Position numbers and translations under genes: made by a program. This document shows positions 36,816-47,300 of a stretch of 64,000 bases of DNA, in pieces. This DNA is from Halobacteriovoraceae bacterium (lineage in GTDB: Bacteria; Bdellovibrionota; Bacteriovoracia; Bacteriovoracales; Bacteriovoracaceae), in assembly GCA_002713145.1 (NCBI GenBank), contig PAVS01000013.1:104694-168693 (forward strand), written 5' to 3'. The notes beneath the pieces are model-generated. The model was not told the DNA's origin. It saw only the letters and a program-made list of their open reading frames with translations, and searched no databases. How positions within the stretch are numbered: position 1 is the stretch's first letter; every line of letters begins with the position of its first letter.

Positions 36816-37475
36816 CTATATATTTTGCTTTTGTAATTTACGTTGTTTTCTCTTAAGAGCTCTATCCGCTTTTAATTTTTGAATCATACTAAGAGTGTAA
36901 ATAATAGCTGATCCCAACGAGAGGATAGCTGCAATATAAACCAAAGCATGACCAAACTCAGGCAGCGGTAGCCAAGGTAGAAGAGACCAAGATTCATTGG
37001 CCATGATAAAAGGAATTCCCACCATCATCGTTGCGGTTTTCCATTTCCCTAATTGATTCACGGGAACAGCTATACCTTCATTAGTTGCCAATAAACGAAG
37101 AGAAGTCATATACATTTCTCGCAGAACTAAAACGATCACGATAAAAGCATGCAATCTTTCTAGGTACTGCAGCATGATAAGAGAAGATACAGTTAAGAAT
37201 TTATCAGCAATGGGGTCCAAAAAAGATCCAAAAACCGTCACTATATTTCTGCGCCTGGCAATATAACCATCAAAGAAATCCGTGATGGCCGCAAGAGCAA
37301 AGATCCAAGCCGCTGTCCAACCTAAGATCGATTGAGTGCTTTCAGCTAATTTACTATTGGGGTGAGTGAAATAAAGCAAAATCATGACTACGGGAATAAG
37401 AGCTATTCGAAAAGTAGTTAAGCGATTGGGTAAGTTATCTATTTGGAGATCATCTGTTTCAGGGGGTTTTTCCAT
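36816..37475 (-). CDS. pgsA: CDP-diacylglycerol-glycerol-3-phosphate 3-phosphatidyltransferase
   Basis: 219 aa. It makes phosphatidylglycerol phosphate in the inner membrane. The CDP-alcohol phosphotransferase signature is intact (DGYIARRR, then GSFLDPIADK: D-G-x2-A-R-x8-G-x3-D-x3-D) near residues 65-90. About five hydrophobic helices are present. The C-terminus is very basic (DRALKRKQRKLQKQ). First gene of the minus-strand operon with serB. Confidence 0.93.
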   Translation of the reverse strand: MEKPPETDDLQIDNLPNRLTTFRIALIPVVMILLYFTHPNSKLAESTQSILGWTAAWIFALAAITDFFDGYIARRRNIVTVFGSFLDPIADKFLTVSSLIMLQYLERLHAFIVIVLVLREMYMTSLRLLATNEGIAVPVNQLGKWKTATMMVGIPFIMANESWSLLPWLPLPEFGHALVYIAAILSLGSAIIYTLSMIQKLKADRALKRKQRKLQKQNI

Positions 37476-37571
37476 GTTCCTAAATTAGCATGGCCCTAGG
37501 TTCTTAAAAAGTTTTTTTTACCCAGTTAAAAGATGCCTGCAAAATGTTATAATCTTCAAAAGGAAATTATT

Positions 37572-38294
37572 ATGGCATCGCATTTAAATTTAGTAGAAAG
37601 TGACTTTGAAAAACTTGAAAAGAGAATCCTCCCCAGATTCCCTTTTTGTTATATGACTTTCAAAGGGACTCACGACAATTCAAAAGTTTTTGAAGTCAAA
37701 GATATTTCCTTCTCAGGTATGCAATTGGGGCTTCGAGACGGTGAACATGGGCTAGATAAGGATCAACAAGTTCATGGCTATATTCACTGGGGGAGCCGTG
37801 AGTTAGAAGTTTCCGGAAATATCAAGTGGGCCACTGATATGAGGCTTGGCGTTGAGTTTTCTACTTCTAATAGTTCTCGCACCCATATGGATGATTTCCT
37901 TAACGTGAAAAATTTGGCCAAACATCTTAAACCTCTCCATGCTTTTGATCACGGACTTTATCTGCCGGTTAAGCTCAAGTATTGGCTGCGTGCAGATGGT
38001 CCTGTTGAGATTTTTGTATGGCAGCATAATGACGCTGAGCTTTCAAAATTTCAGATTCTCATTATGGAAAATTTCGTTGAATGGGAGGATGGCAAAGGTC
38101 TTAAAACGGCCCGTGTTATTTCTAAACGAGATGTAGATACTCCGCTTATCAATGAAGATGAAATCGTCTTTCGAATCGATGATTCTGTCGATGAATTTAA
38201 AACCACTCGGGCCCATAAACTTGTGAGTGGATTGGATGAGTCTCAAGTTCCTCCTTCTGCACTCAAATTTATGCTGATGAAACTTCGCTCTTAA
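37572..38294 (+). CDS. PilZ-domain protein, putative c-di-GMP receptor
   Basis: 240 aa from the ATG at 37572 (AGGA 7 nt upstream; the frame stays open to 37533). The N-terminal part has a PilZ-like layout: LEKRILPRFPF as the Arg-rich entry, VKDISFSGMQLGL (D-x-S-x-x-G), then WATDMRLGVEFS. The canonical RxxxR is imperfect (KRILPR), so c-di-GMP binding is uncertain. Residues 110-240 form a second domain of unknown type. It is divergent from pgsA and monocistronic. Confidence 0.7.
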   Translation: MASHLNLVESDFEKLEKRILPRFPFCYMTFKGTHDNSKVFEVKDISFSGMQLGLRDGEHGLDKDQQVHGYIHWGSRELEVSGNIKWATDMRLGVEFSTSNSSRTHMDDFLNVKNLAKHLKPLHAFDHGLYLPVKLKYWLRADGPVEIFVWQHNDAELSKFQILIMENFVEWEDGKGLKTARVISKRDVDTPLINEDEIVFRIDDSVDEFKTTRAHKLVSGLDESQVPPSALKFMLMKLRS

Positions 38295-38365
38295 TCACTT
38301 AAAAAATTGATGTTTTGTGCGTTATTGATAGAATAACTCAAATAACAATTATCTAAAGGAAGTCT

Positions 38366-39319
38366 GTGAATAGAAATCTCGCACTAGAGTTTGTAAGAGT
38401 AACTGAAATGGCGGCCATCGCTTCAGCTCGCATGATGGGGCGTGGAGATGAAAAAGCTGCAGATAAAGCTGCTGTTGATGCCATGAGGTCCATGCTGGAT
38501 TCAGTAGATTGTAATGCTACTGTTGTTATTGGAGAGGGGGAGCGAGATGAAGCTCCTATGCTTTTCATTGGTGAGAAGGTTGGCAGTGGAAGTGGACCAG
38601 ACCTTGAAATTGCGGTGGATCCTCTCGAGGGAACAACTATTTGTGCCAAAGGTGGATTCAATTCTATTTCTGTTATGGCCATTGGGGAGAAAGGCAATCT
38701 TATGCATGCTCCAGACACTTATATGCAAAAAATTGCGGTAGGCCCTGAATCTAAGGGGTTAATTGATATCAAAAAAACACCTACAGAAAATCTTAAAAGA
38801 ATTGCTGAAGCTAAAAAATGTCGTATTCAAGATTTAACTGCCGTTGTTTTGGACCGACCGAGACATGCAGAACTTATAGAAGAATTAAGGGCTACAGGTT
38901 GTAGAATACAACTCATTGGAGACGGAGATGTCTCGGCGGCTATTGCCACGGCCATGCCTGACACAGGAATTGATGTGCTTTTTGGAATAGGAGGAGCACC
39001 TGAGGGAGTAATTGCTGCTGCAGCTTTGAGATGTCTCGGGGGAGATTTTCAAGGAATCTTTAAACCAAGAAATGACGAAGAGATTGCTCGTGCCACAGAG
39101 ATGGGGATCGAAGATATCAATAGTGTTTTTACTATAGATGAGCTTGCCAGTGGCAATGTTATGTTTGTTTCTACAGGTGTAACCGATGGTTCCATGCTGG
39201 AAGGGGTGAAGTTTAAATCATGGGGGGCCACCACTCACTCACTGGTTATGAGAAGTGAGTCAGGAACCATTAGAAACATTGTGGCGCAACATCATTTTGA
39301 TCGTAAACCAAGGTATTAA
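38366..39319 (+). CDS. glpX: Fructose-1,6-bisphosphatase class II
   Basis: 317 aa. It removes the 1-phosphate of fructose-1,6-bisphosphate in gluconeogenesis. Diagnostic motifs are IGEGERDEAPM (about 53), AVDPLEGTT (about 85) and FGIGGAPEGV (about 200). The start is GTG at 38366, with AAGGA 7 nt upstream. It heads a plus-strand run with the START-like, phasin-like and YggS genes. Confidence 0.95.
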   Translation: MNRNLALEFVRVTEMAAIASARMMGRGDEKAADKAAVDAMRSMLDSVDCNATVVIGEGERDEAPMLFIGEKVGSGSGPDLEIAVDPLEGTTICAKGGFNSISVMAIGEKGNLMHAPDTYMQKIAVGPESKGLIDIKKTPTENLKRIAEAKKCRIQDLTAVVLDRPRHAELIEELRATGCRIQLIGDGDVSAAIATAMPDTGIDVLFGIGGAPEGVIAAAALRCLGGDFQGIFKPRNDEEIARATEMGIEDINSVFTIDELASGNVMFVSTGVTDGSMLEGVKFKSWGATTHSLVMRSESGTIRNIVAQHHFDRKPRY

Positions 39320-39346
39320 GAAGAAAGCTTAAAAAAGGAATTTTAT

Positions 39347-39781
39347 ATGGGTGCAAGTGCAAAAAGATCAGTAACTATGGATGCTCCAGTTGAAAACGTT
39401 TATAAGGTGATCACTGATTATGAATCTTATGCGGATTTTATGGAGGGTGTGAGTAAGGTCGAAGTGGTCGAGCGTGACGGAAATAAACTCGTAGCTCGCT
39501 ATCATATCAATATGATTAAAAAGCTTACTTATACTCTTAATTTGGTTGAAACTGAAAATAAAGAAGTCTCTTGGAGCTTTAATGAAGGTGATCTCTTTAG
39601 TGTGAACCAAGGAAGTTGGCTTCTCACTGATAATGGAGATGGAACGACACTTGTTGATTATACCGTTGAAGTGGATCTCAAGAAAAAAATGATTGGATCA
39701 GGAATGATTGTAAAAACGCTGACCGAAGTACAACTTCCGTCTATGTTGAAATCTGTAGAAGAAAGAGCTAAAAACGTCTAG
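39347..39781 (+). CDS. SRPBCC/START-like polyketide cyclase or COQ10-type lipid-binding protein
   Basis: 144 aa. Typical layout: an N-terminal strand (KRSVTMDAPVENVYKVITDYESY), a central VSKVEVVERDGN, then WSFNEGDLFSVNQGSW and a long C-terminal helix (TLTEVQLPSMLKSVEERAKN). The family binds hydrophobic ligands. There is no signal peptide. Ligand unknown. Confidence 0.8.
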   Translation: MGASAKRSVTMDAPVENVYKVITDYESYADFMEGVSKVEVVERDGNKLVARYHINMIKKLTYTLNLVETENKEVSWSFNEGDLFSVNQGSWLLTDNGDGTTLVDYTVEVDLKKKMIGSGMIVKTLTEVQLPSMLKSVEERAKNV

Positions 39782-39790
39782 AGGTTTTGT

Positions 39791-40141
39791 ATGTCAGAAG
39801 AAGAAAACGATCCAAAAGATCACAAAAATTTTGCAGATGTGCTCAGAAAAGTGGTGAACACTGGGATAAGTGCAGCCTTTATGACGGAAGATGCAGTTAA
39901 AGGCATAGTAAATGATCTTCCCCTGCCTAAAGAAATTATCAATGGTCTTTTACAAAACGCTAAAAACACCCGAAATGAATTTATCACTTCTGTCAAAACA
40001 GAGTTGCGTAACCACTTAGATAAAATCGATGTCTCCAAAGAAATTGATCGCATTGCTGAGAACTACGATTTCGAAATTAATGCTAAGATCAAACTCACAC
40101 CTAAAGCTAAGAAGAAGAAAAAGTCATCTTCAGACAAATGA
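39791..40141 (+). CDS. Small phasin-like helical protein
   Basis: 116 aa, no assigned family. It is helical and ends in a Lys-rich tail (KAKKKKKSSS). The middle (AAFMTEDAVKGIVNDLPLP, then AKNTRNEFITSVKTELRN) resembles phasin- or polyhydroxyalkanoate-granule-type coiled-coil proteins, but this is only a compositional resemblance. It starts 9 nt after the START-like gene and overlaps the YggS gene by 4 nt. Confidence 0.6.
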   Translation: MSEEENDPKDHKNFADVLRKVVNTGISAAFMTEDAVKGIVNDLPLPKEIINGLLQNAKNTRNEFITSVKTELRNHLDKIDVSKEIDRIAENYDFEINAKIKLTPKAKKKKKSSSDK

Positions 40142-40800
40142 GTTTAAAAGAAAACTATCTGTATTTAAAAAGTGTACTTCCCGAAACTGCTAAGCTGATT
40201 GCGGTGTCTAAAACAAAACCCGTGGAGTTAATCAAAGAGCTCTATAATTTAGGGCACAGAGATTTTGGCGAGAATAAAGTCCAAGAACTCAAAGAGAAGG
40301 CTGAAGTTCTGAGTGAGCTCAAAGAAATTCGTTGGCATTTCATTGGACAGTTACAATCAAATAAGCTCAATCAGTTACTCACTGTCCCTCATCTTTTCTC
40401 TATTCACTCCATTGATCGTAAAGATCTCTTTGTAAAATTACTCAAAAAAGATTTCAAGGGTGAGTTAAAAATTTTCTTACAAATAAATACTTCAGGTGAA
40501 GTTGAGAAATCAGGTTTTACCAATCTTGATGAGCTTGAAGAAACAATAAATTTGTTCAGCACTCAGACTCGATATAAGCTGCAAGGTTTAATGACGATAG
40601 GAAAAATTAGAACAGATACTTTTGAAGCAGATGCCAGAGAGTCCTTTTCAAAATTAGCTGAAATTAAAACTCATTTAGAGACAAGATTTGGACATACTTT
40701 AGACCTTTCAATGGGAATGAGTTCAGACTACCCAATTGCTCTTGAATATGGAGCCAATTGGGTAAGAGTAGGGTCGAATCTATTTGGTCAAAGAATGTGA
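40138..40800 (+). CDS. YggS/PROSC-family pyridoxal-phosphate homeostasis protein
   Basis: 220 aa. The PLP-binding Lys is in IAVSKTKPVE (about 24). Other family motifs are DFGENKVQEL, RWHFIGQLQSNK, LSMGMSSDYPIALEYGA and VRVGSNLFGQR. The family buffers PLP and influences amino-acid metabolism. Coupled to the phasin-like gene by a 4-nt overlap. Confidence 0.95.
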   Translation: MSLKENYLYLKSVLPETAKLIAVSKTKPVELIKELYNLGHRDFGENKVQELKEKAEVLSELKEIRWHFIGQLQSNKLNQLLTVPHLFSIHSIDRKDLFVKLLKKDFKGELKIFLQINTSGEVEKSGFTNLDELEETINLFSTQTRYKLQGLMTIGKIRTDTFEADARESFSKLAEIKTHLETRFGHTLDLSMGMSSDYPIALEYGANWVRVGSNLFGQRM

Positions 40801-40881
40801 AAAATTTACAAACTTCCTACTTCATTTTGTCTTTCTAATGCTTTATAAGTACATTTAAGAAAATTTCATTTAGAGGTATTT

Positions 40882-41829
40882 ATGAGTGATACATTAAGGA
40901 AAGTTCCTGAACTAAGTCTTAAAAACTTTACTGAAGGTAATCAAACTGAGCGAGCTCAGTTTGTAGACAAGCTTTTTAGCGGGATCAAAGATTATGGTTT
41001 TATCATTCTCACTGATCATAATGTTGATGATACCGTGATAAAAAAAGGTTATAAAGCCGTAGAGGATTTCTTTGCTCTGGATGAAGAAACCAAGAAAAAA
41101 TATGTCTCATCTCTAGGGGGCGGACAAAGAGGATACACTCCTTTTGGTCTCGAGCATGCTAAAGATAACCCGCATAAAGATCTGAAAGAGTTTTATCACG
41201 TGGGAAGAGAAGTTCCCAGTGATCACAAATATGCAAAGTTTTATGACAAGAATATCTGGCCAGAGGAAGTTTCGGGTTTTAGAGAAAATTTGCAAAACCT
41301 CTATGATAATTTAGATCAAACATCAATTCATCTTCTCGACGCTCTTGGGATAGCATTGGATGTTCCACAATCTTATTTTCGAGATATGATTAATAATGGA
41401 AATTCAATTCTTAGAGCGATTCACTACCCACCGGTTGGGGAAGCTCCTCCTGCAGGAAGTATTCGAGCTGCGGCTCATGGTGATATTAACCTCATCACAA
41501 TTCTCATGGGGGCCACCGCCAGTGGGCTGCAACTTTTAGATCGCGATGGGACTTGGTTAGATGTTGAGACAAAACCTGGACAATTGGTGGTTGATTCTGG
41601 GGATATGATGAGTCGCATAACGAACGATATTATTCCGGCTACTATCCACCGAGTGATTAATCCTGAAGCTTCAACAGATGCCAGATATTCCATGCCATTT
41701 TTTGTGCATCCTCATCCAGAAGCCATGTTGGAATGTATTCCAAGTTGTAAGGGAGAAGGGGAAAAATACCCACCCATCTCGGCCCATGAATGTCTTATGG
41801 AAAGATTGAAAGATATTGGACTAATGTAG
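40882..41829 (+). CDS. 2-oxoglutarate/Fe(II)-dependent oxygenase (isopenicillin N synthase-like)
   Basis: 315 aa. The iron ligands are the HGD in AAAHGDINLIT (about 196-198) and the His in ATIHRVINP (about 255). The 2OG-binding Arg-x-Ser is in ARYSMPFFVHP. The N-terminal DIOX_N domain (YGFIILTDHNVDD) is present. No biosynthetic cluster surrounds it, so the substrate is unknown. Family members hydroxylate or cyclise small molecules. Confidence 0.9.
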   Translation: MSDTLRKVPELSLKNFTEGNQTERAQFVDKLFSGIKDYGFIILTDHNVDDTVIKKGYKAVEDFFALDEETKKKYVSSLGGGQRGYTPFGLEHAKDNPHKDLKEFYHVGREVPSDHKYAKFYDKNIWPEEVSGFRENLQNLYDNLDQTSIHLLDALGIALDVPQSYFRDMINNGNSILRAIHYPPVGEAPPAGSIRAAAHGDINLITILMGATASGLQLLDRDGTWLDVETKPGQLVVDSGDMMSRITNDIIPATIHRVINPEASTDARYSMPFFVHPHPEAMLECIPSCKGEGEKYPPISAHECLMERLKDIGLM

Positions 41830-41871
41830 AAAATTTTTATACCCTTCCCCAAAAATTAAGGAGAAAGGTAG

Positions 41872-42636
41872 ATGAAATTTTTTATTTTTTGTTTGGTATT
41901 ACCAACTTTTTTATTCGCCCAAGGAACAAAAGCTAAAGATTTTAAATTTAAAAGTCAGTCAGGTTTGTCCATGATTCAAACTACAGGTAATGCTGAAGTT
42001 GAAACATATAATCTTGATACAGAAACATCTTGGAAGAAAACAAAACGTATTTATACTCTCAAAGGTAATTATACTCTCGGTTACGCAGAAGAAGTGAATG
42101 AAGACACTGGGGAAGAGAATAAGGTTGAAACCGCTAGAAATTGGGCGATAGAGCTTAAATATGAACAGATCATGAGTGATTGGTTCAGTGGATTTTTGGC
42201 GACTTCTATGGAAGGTGATGAGTTTGCCGGAATTGAGCGCAGAAATAACTACGATATTGGTGTGAAGCAATACCTCGTTCAAACAGATAACACTACTTCA
42301 TTTGCAGAGGTTGGTTATCGTTATACCAATGAACTTAGAACGGAAGATGATGAAGATGGAGATAGAAGATTTATCTTTAATAAGGGACGAGTTTATTATG
42401 AAATCTCTCATAAAAAATCTGAAGATCTCTCTGTGAAGTTTTGGGTGGAATACCTTCCCAACTTTACTCGCTCAGAAGATTATATTATCTCTTATGAGCC
42501 TTCTGTTTCTTATATTCTTTCTGAAGTGTTTTCATTAAAAACTGCTTACAAAAACCGCTATGATAATGAACCCAATGCTGAGGATTTTGAAAAAACAGAC
42601 ACTCAGTTAACGACATCTATCATTGCCAAGTTTTAG
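41872..42636 (+). CDS. DUF481/YdiY-like outer membrane beta-barrel protein
   Basis: 254 aa. The signal peptide is about 16 residues (FLFAQG). The mature protein consists of alternating strands with a repeated Trp/Tyr/Thr pattern and ends in a C-terminal Phe (SIIAKF). The N-terminal SGLSMIQTTGNAEVETYNL is typical of DUF481 (YdiY) barrels. It lies 9 nt ahead of the MscS gene, so the two may be co-expressed as an envelope-stress pair. Confidence 0.85.
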   Translation: MKFFIFCLVLPTFLFAQGTKAKDFKFKSQSGLSMIQTTGNAEVETYNLDTETSWKKTKRIYTLKGNYTLGYAEEVNEDTGEENKVETARNWAIELKYEQIMSDWFSGFLATSMEGDEFAGIERRNNYDIGVKQYLVQTDNTTSFAEVGYRYTNELRTEDDEDGDRRFIFNKGRVYYEISHKKSEDLSVKFWVEYLPNFTRSEDYIISYEPSVSYILSEVFSLKTAYKNRYDNEPNAEDFEKTDTQLTTSIIAKF

Positions 42637-42645
42637 GAGACTTTC

Positions 42646-43458
42646 ATGGAATTTGATCTAAAAAATATGGAAGAACTTATTGTCGCTTATGGGACCAATG
42701 CCATCGGCGCTCTTTTAGTACTAATTATCGGTTTAAAGATCGCGAGTTTTTTAACTCGTAAAATTGAACTGCTATTAGAAAAAAGAAGTGTAGATGTTTC
42801 TTTAAAACCTTTTTTGCTCTCTATTATTAGCTGGACTCTAAAGATCGTTGTCTTTTTAGCTGCGGCCAATACCGCCGGTGTGAAAACCACATCTTTTCTC
42901 GCGGTTCTGGGTTCTGTAGGTCTTGCTGTAGGGCTCGCACTCCAGGGAAGTTTATCTAATTTTGCTGGGGGAGTGATCATCTTACTTTTAAAGCCCTTTA
43001 AAGTAGGGGATTTTATTGACAATAAAACCCATAGTGGAACAGTCAAAGAGATCACTGTTTTCTATACTATTTTAAAAACACCAGATAATAAGATTATCTA
43101 TATACCTAATGGTGGGTTGGCCAACTCATCTCTTATAAATGTGAATCACGAAGACACCAGAAGAGTGGATTGGACTTTTGGAATTGGTTACGATGATGAT
43201 ATCGATAAAGCTAAAACGATCATCCGTGAGATTATCACCTCTGATGAGCGAGTGCTTAAAGATCCAGAAATAGTCATTCTCGTAACAGAATTAGCTGATA
43301 GCTCGGTGAATATCGTAACAAGAGCGTGGGTAAATACTCCAGACTATTGGGGAGTCTTCCATAGCAATATGGAGCAAGTGAAAAAGACTTTTGATGAGAA
43401 AGGTATCTCAATTCCATTCCCACAAAGAGATGTTCACCTCCATCAAGTTCAAAATTAA
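42646..43458 (+). CDS. mscS: Mechanosensitive channel MscS, short form
   Basis: 270 aa, close to E. coli MscS (286 aa). Three N-terminal helices include the pore helix (VGLAVGLALQGSLSNFAGGV). The beta domain begins FKVGDFIDNKTHSGTVKEI and the C-terminal cage contains VDWTFGIGYDDDIDKAK. It protects against hypo-osmotic shock. The last 4 nt overlap the convergent gene. Confidence 0.94.
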   Translation: MEFDLKNMEELIVAYGTNAIGALLVLIIGLKIASFLTRKIELLLEKRSVDVSLKPFLLSIISWTLKIVVFLAAANTAGVKTTSFLAVLGSVGLAVGLALQGSLSNFAGGVIILLLKPFKVGDFIDNKTHSGTVKEITVFYTILKTPDNKIIYIPNGGLANSSLINVNHEDTRRVDWTFGIGYDDDIDKAKTIIREIITSDERVLKDPEIVILVTELADSSVNIVTRAWVNTPDYWGVFHSNMEQVKKTFDEKGISIPFPQRDVHLHQVQN

Positions 43459-44342
43459 TCTAGATGTTTTCTTAGAATAAGTCCGACTTTGGAGTTGTTG
43501 AGATTAGTCGTCGCATCAGCTCCATCAGCGGATTCTTCATCCAGTCGCAAACTTTCAAAAGCTGCCAGAAAATCAACTTCATAACTGTCATTGATAGGTA
43601 GAGAGAGTGATGCTTTAAAAGAGGGAAGGAGTACGGAGGTTCCAAAGGTTGCAAGGCCCGCGGTCTCAGTTCTTGACTGGCCAAAACCGACTCCAAAACT
43701 CAGACCCACTCGTGAATTATAAAAGTCTCCTAGAGGATCAAAATAGTAGCGTCCTTCTAAAATCCCTAAAAATCTTTGATTTACAAAGCTCGCTGCGGGA
43801 GCATTGATAACTTCTCTCACATAGCGCACCCCAAAAGCATAAGCGTAATTAAAACTCAGCTCTTTGCGATAGAGACCATCAAATTGGTAGCCCCCTCGGT
43901 CTAAGTTCTGAGGAATCGCCTCTGAGGTGGTTTCAGAAATACCACGAGAGAAAGCAAATCCAGCTTCCATAGATCTTTTCACTCTAAAAATATTCGTTTT
44001 AATTAGCTTTCTTTGAACTTCAGCTGGGGAGAGGGCCCAGAGGTATTCTTTGGCATCGTACATGACCACACGATCACCTCTGCGAAAAGGGACTTCGGTA
44101 AAATCGTTTTTAATTTCCCATTGAGTAAATTCGCGGGATACGGTTATCGCCTTGGCAATCACAGAGACATTATCTGAAGTAAAGGTGCGGTTTTCCCCTT
44201 GAAAGACTCCTTGGTCTTTACCACCACGGGTGATGAATGTTTGTTTTTCAGTTGAAAGACCTTGAATAATGACCAACTCATATCCAAAGGCAAAGGACAG
44301 GAAGGCCTGTGAGAGTAAAATCCATTTTATAAGTCTAGGCAT
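43455..44342 (-). CDS. Exported envelope protein of unknown function
   Basis: 295 aa. A signal peptide of about 20 residues ends in FAFG. An N-terminal SH3-like region (ITRGGKDQGVFQGE, RRGDRVVMYD) precedes a strand-rich C-terminal part resembling a small barrel (GVRYVREVIN, LEGRYYFDP, GLSFGVGFGQS). The C-terminus lacks the terminal Phe of classic barrels. No family name given. Confidence 0.6.
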   Translation of the reverse strand: MPRLIKWILLSQAFLSFAFGYELVIIQGLSTEKQTFITRGGKDQGVFQGENRTFTSDNVSVIAKAITVSREFTQWEIKNDFTEVPFRRGDRVVMYDAKEYLWALSPAEVQRKLIKTNIFRVKRSMEAGFAFSRGISETTSEAIPQNLDRGGYQFDGLYRKELSFNYAYAFGVRYVREVINAPAASFVNQRFLGILEGRYYFDPLGDFYNSRVGLSFGVGFGQSRTETAGLATFGTSVLLPSFKASLSLPINDSYEVDFLAAFESLRLDEESADGADATTNLNNSKVGLILRKHLD

Positions 44343-44396
44343 ACTTATATTTTAACACAAAATAAGTTGAGGCCTAGACTTTATTACTTGAATGTT

Positions 44397-47300
44397 TTAG
44401 TCGTTTACGTAAGGAAGATTATAGTTATCCCCAGGGGTCGTGTTATCTCCGCTGAGCTCAATACCTTTGGTGTTGATGAGGCCAAGAGTAGGGATAGCAT
44501 CAGTGTTCGCATTTCCACCACCATCATCCAGGTTATAACCTATCACAGTGATATCTTGTTCATTCTCACCGCTCACTCCACCGGCACTTCCTATAGTCAC
44601 ACTAGGAAGGATATCCCCAAGAGCGATATTGAGACTGAAAACAGTATCACCATTCTCAGTACCAATAGGTTGGCAGTTAGCTAGAGTCGTGGAGTCCCCA
44701 TCATTATCACAGCTAGCCGAGATAGAACTCGCTCCTGATATTTTTATCAAATAGGCTTGCTCATTGGTGGCATCCACACCGGCTAAAAGCAATTCGTTTT
44801 CGTCACTTCCCGCAGTGATATCAAAGAATTCAACATTATTATTGGCCCAAAGAGCATGGTTATCATCTAATTTGAGACGATAGATAAAACTTGAGAAATC
44901 AAAATCTCCTGAGCTATGATCAAGCCTTGCATAAGCGAGTCCATCGGTATCATTACGTCCGATGATAAAGGCACGCTCATTATTAGCAGTTTGTGAGATT
45001 GTCAGCTTTATATCATAAACCCCATCGTCATCAAAAATATCTAAATCCACATCAGTGAGGGTGAGGTTAGGATCGAACTCATAGAGATTAACCGTTCCTG
45101 TTCCTGACGCTCTGGTGGCAACGAGAATATAATCACTCGATTCTGGAGTTCCATCACCATCGCGATCAGACTCTAAAATATCATTGGTCACTTCTTGCGA
45201 AGCCGAAGTGGTCGGAAGCAGAGTAGAGACTAAGGTATTATCTCCCAGCGGCTCACCTAAATCACCTCTGCGCATATAAATTTTATTTTTGTTCGACGCT
45301 GTGGCATTAGAGTTAATATAAGGCAGCATCCATTGGCCAGCGGTTTGGTTCACCATAATATCACCAATCGCTGTGGCCCCTAGATCCATTTCTAAAAAGT
45401 CTGTTTCATACACACCTTGTAATAGAACCGATGTTCCACTTCTGGTTGCAGTCACTCCTTGAAACTCTTGCAGGGTAGAGGAGTTAATCGCCGCCACAAT
45501 GGAGTCTGCAGTAGCCGCTTCGGTAGCGCAGCTTGCGGTACAAAAATCAACCCCATTGGTTAAGGTGTCAGAACCTCCGTGAAGTCCTGCGAGGGTGACA
45601 GTCATAAAGGCGTCTGAATCATCGCCGGCATCATCTACTCTTATTTCATAGAGTCCATTTGAGTCATATCCCACTTCAGTTAAATCATTACCTACAGTCA
45701 GTTGATCAGCGATTCCATCATAATCCACGTCATAGCTAAATTTACCATCATGAACAAAACCAGTCTTACCACCACTGATGTCAATTCTTCTGACATGAAC
45801 CATATCCACTCCGCCTACACCTGCTTGATAAGCAAGGTAGAGAGCTCCATTAGTGGTGTCACCACTCATGGATAAATTAACCACGTCAGTGGCCAATCCT
45901 GTTGAAGCTCCAGGGAAGACAATAGAATGCTGTTCAAAAACACCGCCCACGCCAACGCTTCCCGCTTTTTGACCTGAGAAAGTAGAGGCGTCAGTTGTAA
46001 GCACAAATTTCTCAACGACAATTTCATTATTTTGATTCACATAGGCCATGTATTTTACAATAGGATCAGTTGTGGATGGATCAATCCATACTGCTATTTC
46101 ACCTTTAGAGGTGTTTCCAGTATTGTCATCATCATAAGCATGACCTTGATACATATTGGAGAACGCCGTGAAATGCCAGTCACCAGAATCAACGGAAGCT
46201 GATCTACAATCAGTTCCATCCATCGGGTCTTTACTCGCAGCTGTATCGTTATCATAACCATCATCACCTAAACATAATTTAATATAAATTTGTTCACCAT
46301 TTTGATCGGAGAAATCAAGCTGGCTACCAGGGGTCCAAACCAGGACTTTATCTGTTGCCCCATCGATAGCGGCATAAGTGGTTCCATCTGTTGATATCGC
46401 CCATTGATAGCGAATATCATCTCCATCACTTCCTGAGTCATCTGAAATAGTTCCCGGATCGATAGTGATCGGGAAACCAGTATAAGCAATCATAGGTGTC
46501 GCTGGCGTATTCTGTGCAGGACTATTGAAAGCTGTATCAAAAGTAGGGTCCACATTATAGTTAGCTATAGAAATAAAGAAGGGATCTGTTTCAACAATAG
46601 GATCTTCTGATGCATTTTCAGCAACAGTGACTCGGTAGTATACATCAGCAGCAGCTTGTCCCGTCACTGCATCTTCAGAAATATCAATGGTAATAGTAGA
46701 AACTTTTGGATTTTCGGCATCATTCATATTAATTTGTGCGGACTCGACCAATTCATCACTTGCACAAGTGCTATTACTACATCTACGAACTTGAATATAA
46801 TGGCTATCTCTTAGTGCAGAATCAACTGAAACGTTAAAACTGAGTTTATCCGTTTCTTTAATTGTTGGATTGGCAATAGTTGTACCTACACTGAGAGGTG
46901 TTCCAACTGCAGAAGGCACATCTAAATAGGAGCCCGTCGTATTTGCTGCAAAGTTAGCGACAGAAATATTATCTGCTGAAAAGTCAGGTCTCGTGACAGA
47001 ATCTATGGTCCATTTAACAGTATTAGAATCATTTGAAACAACTGCTGCATAGGGTGATTGTCTATCACTCACATAGGCTTCTACAATATAAGTTTTTCCA
47101 GTTGGATCAATAGGTCCGTCTGAATCATAAGCAAGAAGTGTAAAATTACAGATATATCTATTCGCATTATTAGTTTCATCAACGGCATGAACACAATCAC
47201 TCTCGCTATACTCGTGAACAGTAGGTGGAGTCGTGACAGGTTGAGCAGCGTTATCAATCAAAGTAGAAGCTATCTTAAATTTAACATCAAAGTGACTCCA

